A stretch of 64,000 bases of DNA. Origin: JAHWKS01 sp964458385. GTDB lineage: Bacteria > Planctomycetota > Planctomycetia > Pirellulales > Pirellulaceae. The notes beneath the pieces were generated by a model. It was not told where the DNA came from. It did no database searches and worked only from the letters and a program-made list of their open reading frames with translations. The translations under genes were made by a program, and so were the position numbers. Of this stretch, positions 35,696-44,995 are shown in pieces (the first letter of the stretch is position 1; the number at the start of each line of letters is the position of its first letter). Where the stretch lies: assembly GCA_964458385.1 (NCBI GenBank), contig CAYWIS010000004.1, positions 1 to 64,000 of the forward strand, read 5' to 3'.

Positions 35696-38527
35696 ATGCT
35701 GAAGCGACCCTTGCTTGGATTACGCGCGACGGTTTTCCTGGCGTTGGCGTTATGTTCGCTTGCTGCCCACAGCGACGAGCCATCGGCCCCAGATGCAGAG
35801 GGCGTGGAGTTCTTTGAACGGAAGATTCGGCCAATCCTTGTCGAACACTGCTACGCCTGCCATTCGGCTGAGGCCAAAGAGGTGAAGGGCGGCTTGCGAC
35901 TGGATACCCGCGCGGGATTGCTCCAAGGCGGCGACAGCGGTCCGGCAATCGTGCCCGGCAAGCCAGGTACGAGCCTCCTGCTATCAGCGTTGCGTTACGA
36001 AGAGCTGGAGATGCCGCCTCAAGGTAAGCTGCCCGAAGTGGTCATTGCCGACTTTGCGGCTTGGATTGCCCGCGGCGCGCCCGCCCCGCGCGCCGCTTCC
36101 GAGCCGCCGCCCGCCACAACGTCGGAAGATCGCATAGCGCAGGCTCGGTCGCATTGGGCGTTTCAACCGCTACGTCGGCCTTCCTTGCCCGAAGTCCACA
36201 ACCGAGAGTGGCCTCAATCGCCCATCGATTTCTTTATTCTGGCTCGATTAGAAGTGGCCGGTATGGCGCCGGCGCCGCCCGCTGATCGACGCACGCTGCT
36301 GCGGCGCGTGTATTACGACTTGATCGGCCTGCCGCCTACCTGGGAAGAAGTCCAAGCCTTTATTCACGACCCCGCGCCCGACGCCTATGAACGAGTGGTC
36401 GATCGTCTGCTGGCGTCGCCGCAGTATGGCGAGCGTTGGGCCCGGCATTGGCTGGATGTGGCCCGCTACGCCGATACCAAAGACCTGGTGCTGCTTTACG
36501 GCCGAGACGCCATTCGTCCCTACGCGTACACGTATCGCGATTATGTAATCCGCGCGTTCAACGAAGACACGCCTTACGATCAGTTCATTCACGAGCAACT
36601 CGCCGCCGACCAGATTACTCCGCCTGTCGAAGTGTGGCGACTGGCGGCGATGGGCTTTCTGACTTTGGGCCGGCTGTTCGACAACAACCCGCCCGACATC
36701 TACGACGATCAAATTGACGTGGTCACGCGCGGCTTCCTTGGTTTGACGGTAGCCTGCGCCCGGTGTCACGACCACAAATACGACGCTATCCCCACCGCCG
36801 ATTACTATTCTCTCTATGGTGTGTTCGCCAACAGCCAGCGACCGATTGAGCCGCCGCTGATCGGCGACGCTACAGCGCCTGGCGCCGCCGAGTTCGAAGC
36901 CAAAGCGGCGCCCAAGCGGGCAGCGTTGCGGCAGTTGATTGAAGACGAGTATCGATCGATCACAGAAACGGCCCGTCGCCGCACTGCGGATTACCTCACG
37001 AAGGTCGCCACGACCAAGCCCGACCCGTTGGAAACGGCGGTGTTCTTTCTTTCGCTCTCGCCCGACGACCTAAGGCCCCAATTTATCGCCGCGTGGCGGC
37101 GTTACCTGGAGCGGCGAAGTACGCCCGAAGATCCCGTGTTCGGGCCGTGGGGCGAGTTGGTTGTTCTTCCGCAAGACCGCTTCGCCACGGAAGCGTCCGT
37201 GATCGTCCAGCGCTGGTTGACCAAAGAGCCGGGCGTGGCGCCAGGACAAATCAATCCGCGTGTGCAGCAAGCGCTGCGTAAGGAGACGATCTCCAGCCCC
37301 GACGACCTAGCCGCTTTGTATGCCGATGTTCTGCTTCGCGCGCTTGACGAGGCGCCCGCGGAATCGGCCAAGGCGGCCACCTCGCTCGACGCCGCCGCAC
37401 AGCAGCAACTGCGTGACGTACTCACGAGCAACACCGGCCCGCTTTTCTTTCCCAAGAGCCACACCTACCTGTATATGTCGCGAGTTCCGCGAACCAACTA
37501 TGGCAACCAACTCTTGGAGTTAGACAAGCTCGCCGTGTACGACGCCGGGGCGCCGCCGCGAGCCATGACGCTCGTCGATTCGGAACAAATTCGCGAGCCG
37601 CACATCTTTGTACGTGGCAATCCGCAGCAGCCCGGCCAGCAGGTTCCGCGTCGCTTTCTGGAGGTCTTATCCCCCGGTGAACGCAAGCCGTTCGTCCAAG
37701 GCTCAGGGCGACTAGAACTGGCGAAAGCGATCACGTCGCCCGATAACCCGCTAACCGCACGGGTCATGGCCAACCGAGTGTGGATGCATCACATGGGCGA
37801 ACCGCTTGTGGCCACTCCCAGCGATTTCGGCGCTCGAAGCGCCCCGCCGAGCCATCCCGAGTTGCTCGATTACCTGGCCTGGACCCTGCAAAACGAAGGT
37901 TGGTCGCTTAAGAAGCTGCACCGGCTGATTGTGCTGTCTCGTGTTTATCAGCAGCAGTCGATTGAGGAAGGCGTGAAGTCGCCGAATCGTGGGGAGGGGG
38001 AACTGGTTTATGCGCCACTGGCTGCGCGGCGGTTGGATTTGGAAGCGATGCGTGACACGCTGCTGTTTGTATCGAATCGGCTCGACTGCACGCTGTACGG
38101 CCGGCCCGTCGATGTGGCGGGCGATCCGCATAACCGGCGACGCACGATCTACGGCCTTGTAGATCGGCAGAATCTGCCTGGGTTGTATCGGGCATTCGAT
38201 TTCGCCAGTCCTGATCAGTCAGCCGACCGGCGTCCTCACACAACCACGCCGCAGCAAGCGCTATTCGGTATGAACTCCCCTTTCATGCTGGAACAAGCCA
38301 AAGCCGTGGCCGGCCGCCGCGAGGTCTACGCCGAAAAAACTCCCGAAGCACGCATTGCCGCCTTATATCGGTTGGTGTTGCTCCGCGAGCCAACGCCCGA
38401 AGAAGTGAATGCCGGTTTGCGGTTCCTCCACGCAGCCGAAGCCGATGCAGCCCGCGCGCAGCTTTCGCCCTGGGAGCAATATGCGCAAGTGTTGTTGCTG
38501 ACCAATGAGTTGATGTTCGTGGATTAG
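35696..38527 (+). CDS. Planctomycete cytochrome c / DUF1549 / DUF1553 protein
   Basis: 943 residues from ATG 35696, giving a clean signal peptide (LLGLRATVFLALALCSLAA). A planctomycete-type cytochrome c domain follows, with heme site CYACH near residue 51. DUF1549 follows (about 170-380: HWAFQPL, PIDFFILARL, YYDLIGLPPTW, ERWARHWLDVARYADT), and DUF1553 occupies the C-terminus (NPLTARVMANRVWMHHMGE, TPSDFGARSAPPSHPELLDY, PQQALFGMN). The family is enlarged in planctomycetes, and links to polysaccharide or sulfated glycan use are suspected. The usual partner, a DUF1501 gene, is absent; a symporter follows instead. Confidence 0.94.
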   Translation: MLKRPLLGLRATVFLALALCSLAAHSDEPSAPDAEGVEFFERKIRPILVEHCYACHSAEAKEVKGGLRLDTRAGLLQGGDSGPAIVPGKPGTSLLLSALRYEELEMPPQGKLPEVVIADFAAWIARGAPAPRAASEPPPATTSEDRIAQARSHWAFQPLRRPSLPEVHNREWPQSPIDFFILARLEVAGMAPAPPADRRTLLRRVYYDLIGLPPTWEEVQAFIHDPAPDAYERVVDRLLASPQYGERWARHWLDVARYADTKDLVLLYGRDAIRPYAYTYRDYVIRAFNEDTPYDQFIHEQLAADQITPPVEVWRLAAMGFLTLGRLFDNNPPDIYDDQIDVVTRGFLGLTVACARCHDHKYDAIPTADYYSLYGVFANSQRPIEPPLIGDATAPGAAEFEAKAAPKRAALRQLIEDEYRSITETARRRTADYLTKVATTKPDPLETAVFFLSLSPDDLRPQFIAAWRRYLERRSTPEDPVFGPWGELVVLPQDRFATEASVIVQRWLTKEPGVAPGQINPRVQQALRKETISSPDDLAALYADVLLRALDEAPAESAKAATSLDAAAQQQLRDVLTSNTGPLFFPKSHTYLYMSRVPRTNYGNQLLELDKLAVYDAGAPPRAMTLVDSEQIREPHIFVRGNPQQPGQQVPRRFLEVLSPGERKPFVQGSGRLELAKAITSPDNPLTARVMANRVWMHHMGEPLVATPSDFGARSAPPSHPELLDYLAWTLQNEGWSLKKLHRLIVLSRVYQQQSIEEGVKSPNRGEGELVYAPLAARRLDLEAMRDTLLFVSNRLDCTLYGRPVDVAGDPHNRRRTIYGLVDRQNLPGLYRAFDFASPDQSADRRPHTTTPQQALFGMNSPFMLEQAKAVAGRREVYAEKTPEARIAALYRLVLLREPTPEEVNAGLRFLHAAEADAARAQLSPWEQYAQVLLLTNELMFVD

Positions 38528-38618
38528 CTTGCGTTTGGGTGGGCGCCGCTGGTGGGCGTGGTTGTTTGGTGGGTTGGCAATTGGAAATTGGTTTGGTCTG
38601 ACTCCCTACTTTGGTTTT

Positions 38619-40574
38619 ATGCATCTGCTTGATGTCGCCATCGTGGGATTCTATTTGCTGGTGATGCTGCTGGTGGGGGTGTACTTTAGCCGTCAGCAGC
38701 GCACTAGCAAGGACTTCTTCCTGGCGGGGCGGTCGATGGGTTGGCAGCCGGTGGGGTTGTCGATCCTGGCTACGTTGCTTTCGGCATATAGCTTTGCTCG
38801 CGTTCCCAGCGAAGCCTACTACGCAGGTTGGCAACTCTTGCTCTTGCCTGCTGCGGCGTGGCTCACGTTGCCGATCATGACGGCCTGGATCTTGCCGCTC
38901 TATCATCGGTTGGAAATCTTCTCGATCTACGAATATCTGGAGCTGCGGTTTGACGCCGCAACACGCCGCGCCGCAAGCACGGCGTTTCTCGTCTGGCGAC
39001 TGGCGTGGTTGGCCGGCTTACTGTACTTCCCATGCAAGGTGCTGAACCTAGGCGGCCAGGGAAGCATTCTCTTGCTGGCGTGGATCCTCGTCTTGGGATT
39101 GGTGGCGACGCTCTACACATACCTGGGCGGCCTGAAGGCGGTTCTATGGACAGACGTGCTCCAGGCGTGGGTGATGCTGGCGGGCGTGGCGGTGCTGATC
39201 GGTTGCCTATGGTGGAGCGCCGGCGGTCCCGACCGGATCCGCGAAGTGGCCGGCAGCCTTGGTCGGACAGCGCTTACCGAAACGCAGTTCTCTTGGACCG
39301 AACGTTGGTCGGTGTGGACCGCGGCGCCGCACTTGTTCCTGACGTTGTTGGCGTTCTACGTTGCCGACCAGATCACGGCTCAGCGGTACCTGGCGGCCAT
39401 TGATCCCGACGAAACGCGGCGGGCGTTTGCGCTGAACTGCGTCGCCTTCACCGTGATGATTGCGGCGTTGGCTTACGTGGGGCTGGGCCTGCTGACGTTC
39501 TATCATGAGCATCCTCAGGCGATGCGTCCGAATTGGGTGGTGAATGTCGATAACGCCACGCGTGGCTCCATCACCAATCCGGCCACGCGCACCCGGGTGC
39601 TTCGCGATCCGCAAACAGGTCGGCCGCGCCTCGATCTGCGTACCGGCGAACCGATGCTTGATCCTACAAGCGGTCGTCCCTTGATCGCCTGGGAGGAACC
39701 GATTACTCCCGACGTGCTTAATACACTTTTGGCCGAAGGGCGGCTCTTGCGTCCCAACACCAAGGAGCCGTTCCCGCCCGACGCCGAGTTGACTACCGTC
39801 GATCCCGCCACCGGCGAAACAACCGTCGATGTGCTCAAGCTGGCGATGCGTTCTCCTCCGCAGGGTGAGCTGCAAATTGGCGAAATTATCCTCCACCGCG
39901 ACGCGCAAGCCGAGTTGTTGCCGCGGTTCATCGCCACGCAGTTGCCTTGGGGTGCGGCGGGGCTTGTGGCGGCGGCCCTACTAGCGGCGGCGATGTCGTC
40001 GTTCGATTCAGGCTTGACCGCGCTGGGCGCCTTGTTGTTGGCCGACGGTTATCGCCGACAGGGATGGGGCCGCAAATGGCTTGCACGCAAGGCAAAGAAA
40101 CCGCCCGAACAGTTGACCGAGGCCGACGAATTGCATCTTGCCCGGCCGCTTACGTTGGTGTTAGGGGCGGCCGTTACGCTCCTTACGCTGCTGGCCTCCC
40201 TTGTAGGCGACGTACTTGAGATCGCGCTGGCGGCGGTCAACATCTTGGGCGGGCCATTATTAGGCGTCTTCCTGCTCGGAATATGGACGCAACGGGCAAC
40301 GGGCCCGGGCGTGCGGTTAGCGTTGGGAAGCGGCGTCTTGTTGGCGCTATGGTTAACGGCGGCCAACCACTATGACGCACTGGCATGGTTGTGGCCGTTT
40401 GAGCCCAAGCTCGGCCCCGCGTGGCCGCTACTTATTGGCGTCACCTGGACCCTTGTGGCCGGTTATGGAGCAAGCCTGGTGCTTGGACCACGCAAGACGC
40501 GCGAAGCGCTGCGCGGCCTAGTGGTCGGTTGCGGCCGGTTAGGAGTCCGCCATCGCGAGCCGCCGCAGCGGTAG
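38619..40574 (+). CDS. Sodium:solute symporter family protein
   Basis: 651 residues from ATG 38619, where the typical family start MHLLDVAIVGFYLLVMLLVG occurs; an in-frame TTG at 38529, two bases after the preceding stop, would add 30 residues. SKDFFLAGRSMGWQPVGLS and SAYSFARVPSEAYYAGWQ are SSS hallmarks, and about 13 helices can be counted. Residues about 302-432 form a large hydrophilic insertion (for example DPQTGRPRLDLRTGEPMLDP) between two helices, not usual for transporters of this family. The solute is unknown. The tight spacing suggests co-expression with the DUF1549/DUF1553 gene. Confidence 0.9.
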   Translation: MHLLDVAIVGFYLLVMLLVGVYFSRQQRTSKDFFLAGRSMGWQPVGLSILATLLSAYSFARVPSEAYYAGWQLLLLPAAAWLTLPIMTAWILPLYHRLEIFSIYEYLELRFDAATRRAASTAFLVWRLAWLAGLLYFPCKVLNLGGQGSILLLAWILVLGLVATLYTYLGGLKAVLWTDVLQAWVMLAGVAVLIGCLWWSAGGPDRIREVAGSLGRTALTETQFSWTERWSVWTAAPHLFLTLLAFYVADQITAQRYLAAIDPDETRRAFALNCVAFTVMIAALAYVGLGLLTFYHEHPQAMRPNWVVNVDNATRGSITNPATRTRVLRDPQTGRPRLDLRTGEPMLDPTSGRPLIAWEEPITPDVLNTLLAEGRLLRPNTKEPFPPDAELTTVDPATGETTVDVLKLAMRSPPQGELQIGEIILHRDAQAELLPRFIATQLPWGAAGLVAAALLAAAMSSFDSGLTALGALLLADGYRRQGWGRKWLARKAKKPPEQLTEADELHLARPLTLVLGAAVTLLTLLASLVGDVLEIALAAVNILGGPLLGVFLLGIWTQRATGPGVRLALGSGVLLALWLTAANHYDALAWLWPFEPKLGPAWPLLIGVTWTLVAGYGASLVLGPRKTREALRGLVVGCGRLGVRHREPPQR

Positions 40575-40601
40575 TCTCCCTGTCGCTTGGAGGCAAGAAG
40601 A

Positions 40602-41558
40602 TCAATCGGAGCTAACCTGAATAACCAGCTTGCCGCGCACGTGGCCAGCTTCGCTATAACGGTGAGCTTCCGACAACGCGTGCAGCGGATAGACACGATC
40701 GATCACCGGACGCACTTGGCCAGCGTCGATGTATTGGTTGAGGATCTCCAAGTCGGCGCCGCGGGGCTTCATCATCAGAAAATGGCATCGTTTGCCATAG
40801 CCGACCAGACCTCCCAGGCGCGTAGCCAAACCCCATGCCGCCGGCTGGACGCCAGGGAGCGTGGTGATATAGACGCCACCTCGGTTCAACACGCGCCGGC
40901 ACCGGGGGAAGGATTTGTTGGGAACCACATCGAACACAACGTCGTAACGTTGGTCCAGCCGTGTGAAATCCTCGCGAGTATAGTCGATCGTGTCGTGAGC
41001 GCCGAGCGAGCGCACCAGTTCCAAATTGGGACCACTGGCCACTCCGGTCACATAGCATCGCATTGCCGCCGCAAGTTGCACGGCGAAGGTTCCCACGCCG
41101 CCCGACGCGCCGTTAACGAGCACACGCTGACCAGGCTGAACCGCAGCTTTATCGCGCAAGGCCTGCAACGCGGTAAGCCCGGCAACGGGAATTGCCGCTG
41201 CCTCTTCCCACGAGAGTCGATCGGGTTTCTGCGCGCAGTAGCTTTCTTCAACCGCCACATACTCGGCGTAGGCGCCGCCTCCTGGCAAGGCGCAGTAGAC
41301 GGCGTCACCAGCTTTCCAACGTGTGGCTTTTGGCCCCACGGCTTCAACTACGCCCGCGGCGTCGGCTCCCAAGATAAACGGAAACTTGGGAGGCCACACG
41401 GGCCGCAACAGCCCGTTTCGGATTTTCCAATCGACGGGATTTACGCTAGCCGCTCGCACGCGTATCAACACTTGCGAGCCGCCAGGGGTTGGCGTTTCAA
41501 CCTCGCGCAGCTCCAGTTTCTCGGGGCCGCCGTAACCGTCGATCACAACCGCTTTCAT
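40602..41558 (-). CDS. Quinone-oxidoreductase-like MDR protein
   Basis: 318 residues; ATG 41558 overlaps the lipoprotein stop by four bases. It has the zinc-independent MDR layout: MKAVVIDGYGGPEKLELREV, then VNPVDWKIRNG, ILGADAAGVVEAVG and the nucleotide motif VLVNGASGGVGTFAVQLA. No catalytic-zinc Cys ligands are seen. It should reduce quinones or enones with NADPH. It is the second gene of a two-gene operon behind a sigma-54 promoter, suggesting a role in a stress response rather than basic metabolism. Confidence 0.9.
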   Translation of the reverse strand: MKAVVIDGYGGPEKLELREVETPTPGGSQVLIRVRAASVNPVDWKIRNGLLRPVWPPKFPFILGADAAGVVEAVGPKATRWKAGDAVYCALPGGGAYAEYVAVEESYCAQKPDRLSWEEAAAIPVAGLTALQALRDKAAVQPGQRVLVNGASGGVGTFAVQLAAAMRCYVTGVASGPNLELVRSLGAHDTIDYTREDFTRLDQRYDVVFDVVPNKSFPRCRRVLNRGGVYITTLPGVQPAAWGLATRLGGLVGYGKRCHFLMMKPRGADLEILNQYIDAGQVRPVIDRVYPLHALSEAHRYSEAGHVRGKLVIQVSSD

Positions 41559-41836
41559 TGATTGCTCTGCTCGTTGATCCGTTCTTCGAGCAACTCGGCT
41601 CCTTCGTCGGCCACATCGCCGCTGGCTCCGACATCGTCAGCCCGCTCCTCCATTACATCTTCGCGTTCGGAAGGTGTAATAGCGCCATCTTCCAGAGCAT
41701 CGTTGATGGTCTCTTGGGTTTCGACTCGTTCTTCGCGCAGATCCTCCTGGGCGTCTTGGTATTGCTGCTCCTGGCTGCACCCGATAGCAAACACTCCCAG
41801 ACACACCGTCAACATCGCGGCAAGTAAAGTTTTCAT
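41555..41836 (-). CDS. Small acidic lipoprotein
   Basis: 93 residues, ATG 41836. The signal peptide ends with VFAIGC, a lipobox with Cys20. The mature part is very acidic (many Glu, Asp and Gln) and predicted helical, with EDGAITPSEREDVMEERADD in the middle. No family recognised. It is translationally coupled to the MDR oxidoreductase and is expressed from the sigma-54 promoter at 41917-41934. A periplasmic envelope-stress role is possible but unproven. Confidence 0.78.
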   Translation of the reverse strand: MKTLLAAMLTVCLGVFAIGCSQEQQYQDAQEDLREERVETQETINDALEDGAITPSEREDVMEERADDVGASGDVADEGAELLEERINEQSNQ

Positions 41837-42161
41837 CGCAGTTTCTCCTTTTCGGTAAGTTTCACCGTGGATGTTTCCAACGGAGCCAAACGAAACGTGC
41901 TTGGCCGGGCAACTTACCGCAAGAGATGTGCCAACTGCCGATTATTTGTTTTGACAACGAGAAAACGGGACTATAGAACCACCGCCACGATGCCCTGAGC
42001 CATGCTGGATTTATTACGCCAACAGCACATGCTTTGCTATGGCATCCTTCTCTCCCGATAGGCCGTAGAGAGAAGCCATCAGCGAACAGGCCGTGGTCCC
42101 CAAAGGAACGCCGAACTTCCTTCGATGCGTTCGGCGCGCAATGCGGCTAAAGAAGGAGGAG
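41837..42161. other. Upstream region of the lipoprotein operon
   Basis: 325 bases between two minus-strand transcription units. It holds the sigma-54 promoter at 41917-41934 and about 220 bases of upstream DNA where activator sites would be expected. I see no clear inverted repeat that would mark them. Confidence 0.5.
41917..41934 (-). promoter_or_regulatory. Sigma-54 promoter for the lipoprotein-oxidoreductase operon
   Basis: On the minus strand the bases read TTGGCACATCTCTTGCGG, which fits TGGCAC-N5-TTGC exactly. Transcription would start near 41907, giving a 71-base leader before the ATG at 41836. Confidence 0.8.
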
Positions 42162-44006
42162 TTATCCCGCACGGTCGCGCAGCAGGCGAGCGCGAAGAAG
42201 ATCGCCGTGCCGCTGGGGCGAGTCGCTTTGGAAGTAGAGCCTGCGGGCGTCCTCGATGCGGTTCAAGGCCTCGTAGGTGCGTCCGAGATTGTAGCGGGCG
42301 CCGGCAGTCCAAACGCCGTTGGGGTAAGCATCGAGCGTGCGATCCTTGAGCCAATGGATCGCAGTTTCGTACTCGCCCAAGTCATACTGCGCCAGCCCCA
42401 GCCAGTAACTCGCGTGCTGCTTGTTAAGCCGGTACTGCGCCGCTTGGTTGGCCAGCATCGTTTGCTGTTGTTGTGGCGTCAGGTGGGCCGGCGGCGGTGG
42501 AATCCTCAGCCGCTGGCGCGCGTCGGCCGAGGTCGCAATTTCGTCGATATACTGATCCGCCTTACGCGACTCCAGGTAATAGCCGATGGCGCCCCATTCG
42601 TTTTCCGTGCTTTCAATCTGTCCCTCAAAGTGCAGGCGCCGGGCCTGCATGACCGCCGGCAGATACAATCCCTGTTCTTGAATCAGACGCTGCTGAAGCT
42701 GCGGGTCGCGTCGCGACAGTCGCTCCAGCGACTCGCGATACATGCGCGTCTCGTAGGGCAACGTCCACAGCCGCACCGCTAGTCTCTCCAGACCGGGAAC
42801 AGCACGCAACCGCCGGCTAAGTTCCGATGGCGAGACCGTCAGGATCAGTGCATTGTCGCCGGTCAGCCGTGACTCAAGCAGTTGCATCCGCCGCGACAGC
42901 GCTTCCGGCGGAGCATCGATCAACGCCGCGATGCTTTTCAATTGGTCGGCAGTCACCGGGTAGGCCATCTTCCGGCCGTCGTCATCCACATCCAAAGCAC
43001 GCAGCAAGTCGGGATTCGCCAGGACTTCCGAGAGCGTAGCCACAGACCCTTTCTTGGCGCCGGGAATTGGCAAGCCCAAAGCCGTATCGAACAGATAGAG
43101 CTCCTCGCCGATCAACACGGCCGGGCACCAAAGATTGGGTCGGCTTCCGGGCCCGCGGTCGTCAACCGCTAACATGAACGTGTCTAGCCCTAGCTGCCGC
43201 GTTAACAAGATGAAGACCCGCGCTCGTTGCCAGGCGTCGCCATGGCCGTACAACAACACCTGGTAAGGATAGTAACGATATCCAGGCCCAGGCACGGCTT
43301 GCTCGGGCGGCGAGACTTGCTCGGCTGGCGCGCCGCTGTCGGCTCCAACTTTGGCGGCTGGCGCTGCCGGATAAGGGAGCAACTCGTCTAGCTGAATATG
43401 GCGCACCGCCCAGTCAAAGACGCTGCGGGCCATCTCTAACTGAAACTCGGGCGAATCCAGCGCTGGATCGGCAAAGTACTCCGCCTCGCCGCCTGCGGCC
43501 CGCTGCGCCTCAACCCAACGACGCGAAGCATCGGCGCTGACCCATTGACTAATCGAGCGCATCCAATGCGCCTCAATCAGGTACATAGGGTCGGTGGGCA
43601 CAAACACCGGCCGCTCCAGCGTGGTCATTTCCCGCATCTCACGGAAACGCCGCGGGAGACGGCTAACTTGCGTATCGGGGCTCCAGGCGCCGTCGGTCGG
43701 CTGCGTGCCGATCCAGCCGTTTAAGTGATACAGCAGTTGCCGGTGCGATTCGCCCCCGGCCATTTGATGAAATTGCTTGAGAGTTTCGACAACCTGAGCC
43801 AGGTGGTCGGTTTCGGCCGACGTCGCTTGATCGGCGTGACGCCGTGTGCGTTGCGGAGGAGCGGTGTCGCACCCAAGGCCAATTAGCAACTCCCCCAGAA
43901 TCGCCGCCACAATCGCACGTCGCCGACCAGCCGTTTGCTGCGGCGCATTGCCGGTCGAAGTCACACAGCCGCTCTCGGGATGTGCCGCTGGACGGACGCT
44001 ATTCAT
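42162..44006 (-). CDS. TPR-containing exported protein with transglutaminase-like core
   Basis: 614 residues; ATG 44006 overlaps the kdsA stop by four bases. An N-terminal hydrophobic segment (IVAAILGELLIGLGC) may be a lipoprotein signal. Residues about 250-340 (LLYGHGDAWQRARVFILLTR, LYLFDTALGLPIPG) resemble the transglutaminase-like fold. The catalytic Cys position appears to be occupied by Gly/Asp, so it is probably not an active enzyme of that class. The C-terminal 100 residues hold TPR-like helices (ASYWLGLAQYDLGEYETAIH, ARYNLGRTYEALNRIEDARR). Coupling to kdsA hints at an outer-membrane or LPS-related role; I would not go further. Confidence 0.72.
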   Translation of the reverse strand: MNSVRPAAHPESGCVTSTGNAPQQTAGRRRAIVAAILGELLIGLGCDTAPPQRTRRHADQATSAETDHLAQVVETLKQFHQMAGGESHRQLLYHLNGWIGTQPTDGAWSPDTQVSRLPRRFREMREMTTLERPVFVPTDPMYLIEAHWMRSISQWVSADASRRWVEAQRAAGGEAEYFADPALDSPEFQLEMARSVFDWAVRHIQLDELLPYPAAPAAKVGADSGAPAEQVSPPEQAVPGPGYRYYPYQVLLYGHGDAWQRARVFILLTRQLGLDTFMLAVDDRGPGSRPNLWCPAVLIGEELYLFDTALGLPIPGAKKGSVATLSEVLANPDLLRALDVDDDGRKMAYPVTADQLKSIAALIDAPPEALSRRMQLLESRLTGDNALILTVSPSELSRRLRAVPGLERLAVRLWTLPYETRMYRESLERLSRRDPQLQQRLIQEQGLYLPAVMQARRLHFEGQIESTENEWGAIGYYLESRKADQYIDEIATSADARQRLRIPPPPAHLTPQQQQTMLANQAAQYRLNKQHASYWLGLAQYDLGEYETAIHWLKDRTLDAYPNGVWTAGARYNLGRTYEALNRIEDARRLYFQSDSPQRHGDLLRARLLRDRAG

Positions 44007-44836
44007 GAATCAAAACTTTCTACGATTTCGCGAATCTTGAGCAACCGCGCGAGGAGCCCTCCCACGCGGTCAAGCGGGACCATATTCGGACCATCGCTGG
44101 GAGAACGATCCGGATCGGGATGGGTTTCAAAAAACAGCCCGTCGATCCCCACGGCCACGGCGGCCCGGGCAAGCGGTTCGACCATAGCGCGGTTGCCTCC
44201 GGTCGCTGATCCCAGCCCGCCCGGCTCTTGCACGCTATGCGTCGCGTCGAACACCACAGGAACGCCTAACTCGCGCATTTGCGGCAGCGCCCGCATGTCG
44301 TTCACCAGGCGCCCGTAACCAAAGAACGTTCCGCGTTCGGTCAGCAGCACGTTGGAACACCCCGCCGCTTCCAGTTTACTTACCGCATGACGCATATCCC
44401 ACGGCGCCAGGAACTGGCCTTTTTTGACGTTAACGGCCCGTCCCGTTGCAGCCGCGGCCACCAGCAAGTCGGTCTGCCTCGCTAAGAATGCGGGAATTTG
44501 CAACAGCTCGCAAACTTCGGCTGTCGGCGCCGCCTGATGCGACTCGTGAATGTCGGTGGTCACGGGGAGGCCCACCTTTTGCCGCACCTGATCCAGCACC
44601 CGCAGCCCCTCTTCCAGCCCCACGCCGCGGAACGCCGTTGCGCTGGTGCGGTTGGCTTTATCAAAGGAAGCCTTGAACACCAGTTGAACCGGCAAATCCC
44701 TGGTGATCGCGCGGAGGCGGTCGGCGATGGACAGCGTCAGATCCAAGTTCTCGATGACGCAAGGCCCTGCAATGAGCAACAAGGGTTGCCCCTGACCGCA
44801 ACGATAAGGTCCTACGTCAGCAGGTTGATTGGGCAC
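44003..44836 (-). CDS. kdsA: 3-deoxy-8-phosphooctulonate synthase
   Basis: 277 residues, ATG 44836. KdsA condenses phosphoenolpyruvate with arabinose 5-phosphate to give KDO 8-phosphate for lipopolysaccharide. Motifs include LVFKASFDKANRTS, TDIHESHQA, LARQTDLLVAAAATGRAVNVKKGQF and FDATHSVQ. The metal ligands of the metallo-type enzyme appear intact: Cys26 in AGPCVIE, His in FDATHS, Glu in FFETHPDP and the following Asp, so this should be the metal-dependent class. It shows that the organism makes KDO, hence some LPS. The gene is coupled to the TPR protein downstream. Confidence 0.96.
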   Translation of the reverse strand: MPNQPADVGPYRCGQGQPLLLIAGPCVIENLDLTLSIADRLRAITRDLPVQLVFKASFDKANRTSATAFRGVGLEEGLRVLDQVRQKVGLPVTTDIHESHQAAPTAEVCELLQIPAFLARQTDLLVAAAATGRAVNVKKGQFLAPWDMRHAVSKLEAAGCSNVLLTERGTFFGYGRLVNDMRALPQMRELGVPVVFDATHSVQEPGGLGSATGGNRAMVEPLARAAVAVGIDGLFFETHPDPDRSPSDGPNMVPLDRVGGLLARLLKIREIVESFDS

Positions 44837-44995
44837 GCGATGCGCTCCAGTGATGAGACGAAACGTTTACTCAGGCAGCCTTGCTCGTACGCTTGCCGCT
44901 CACCCACGGCGAGCGAAACACAGGCTGCACAACTTCTTAGTGGAGCGAATTCTCACGGATTCGGCTATGGCAAAACGTGGGGCGCCGGCAAGTCG

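Noticed and set aside
35208..35702. 164-codon plus-strand frame with a hydrophobic start
   Set aside because: The start looks like a signal peptide, but there is no ribosome site, the rest is Arg/Pro-rich noise, and it overlaps the true start at 35696.
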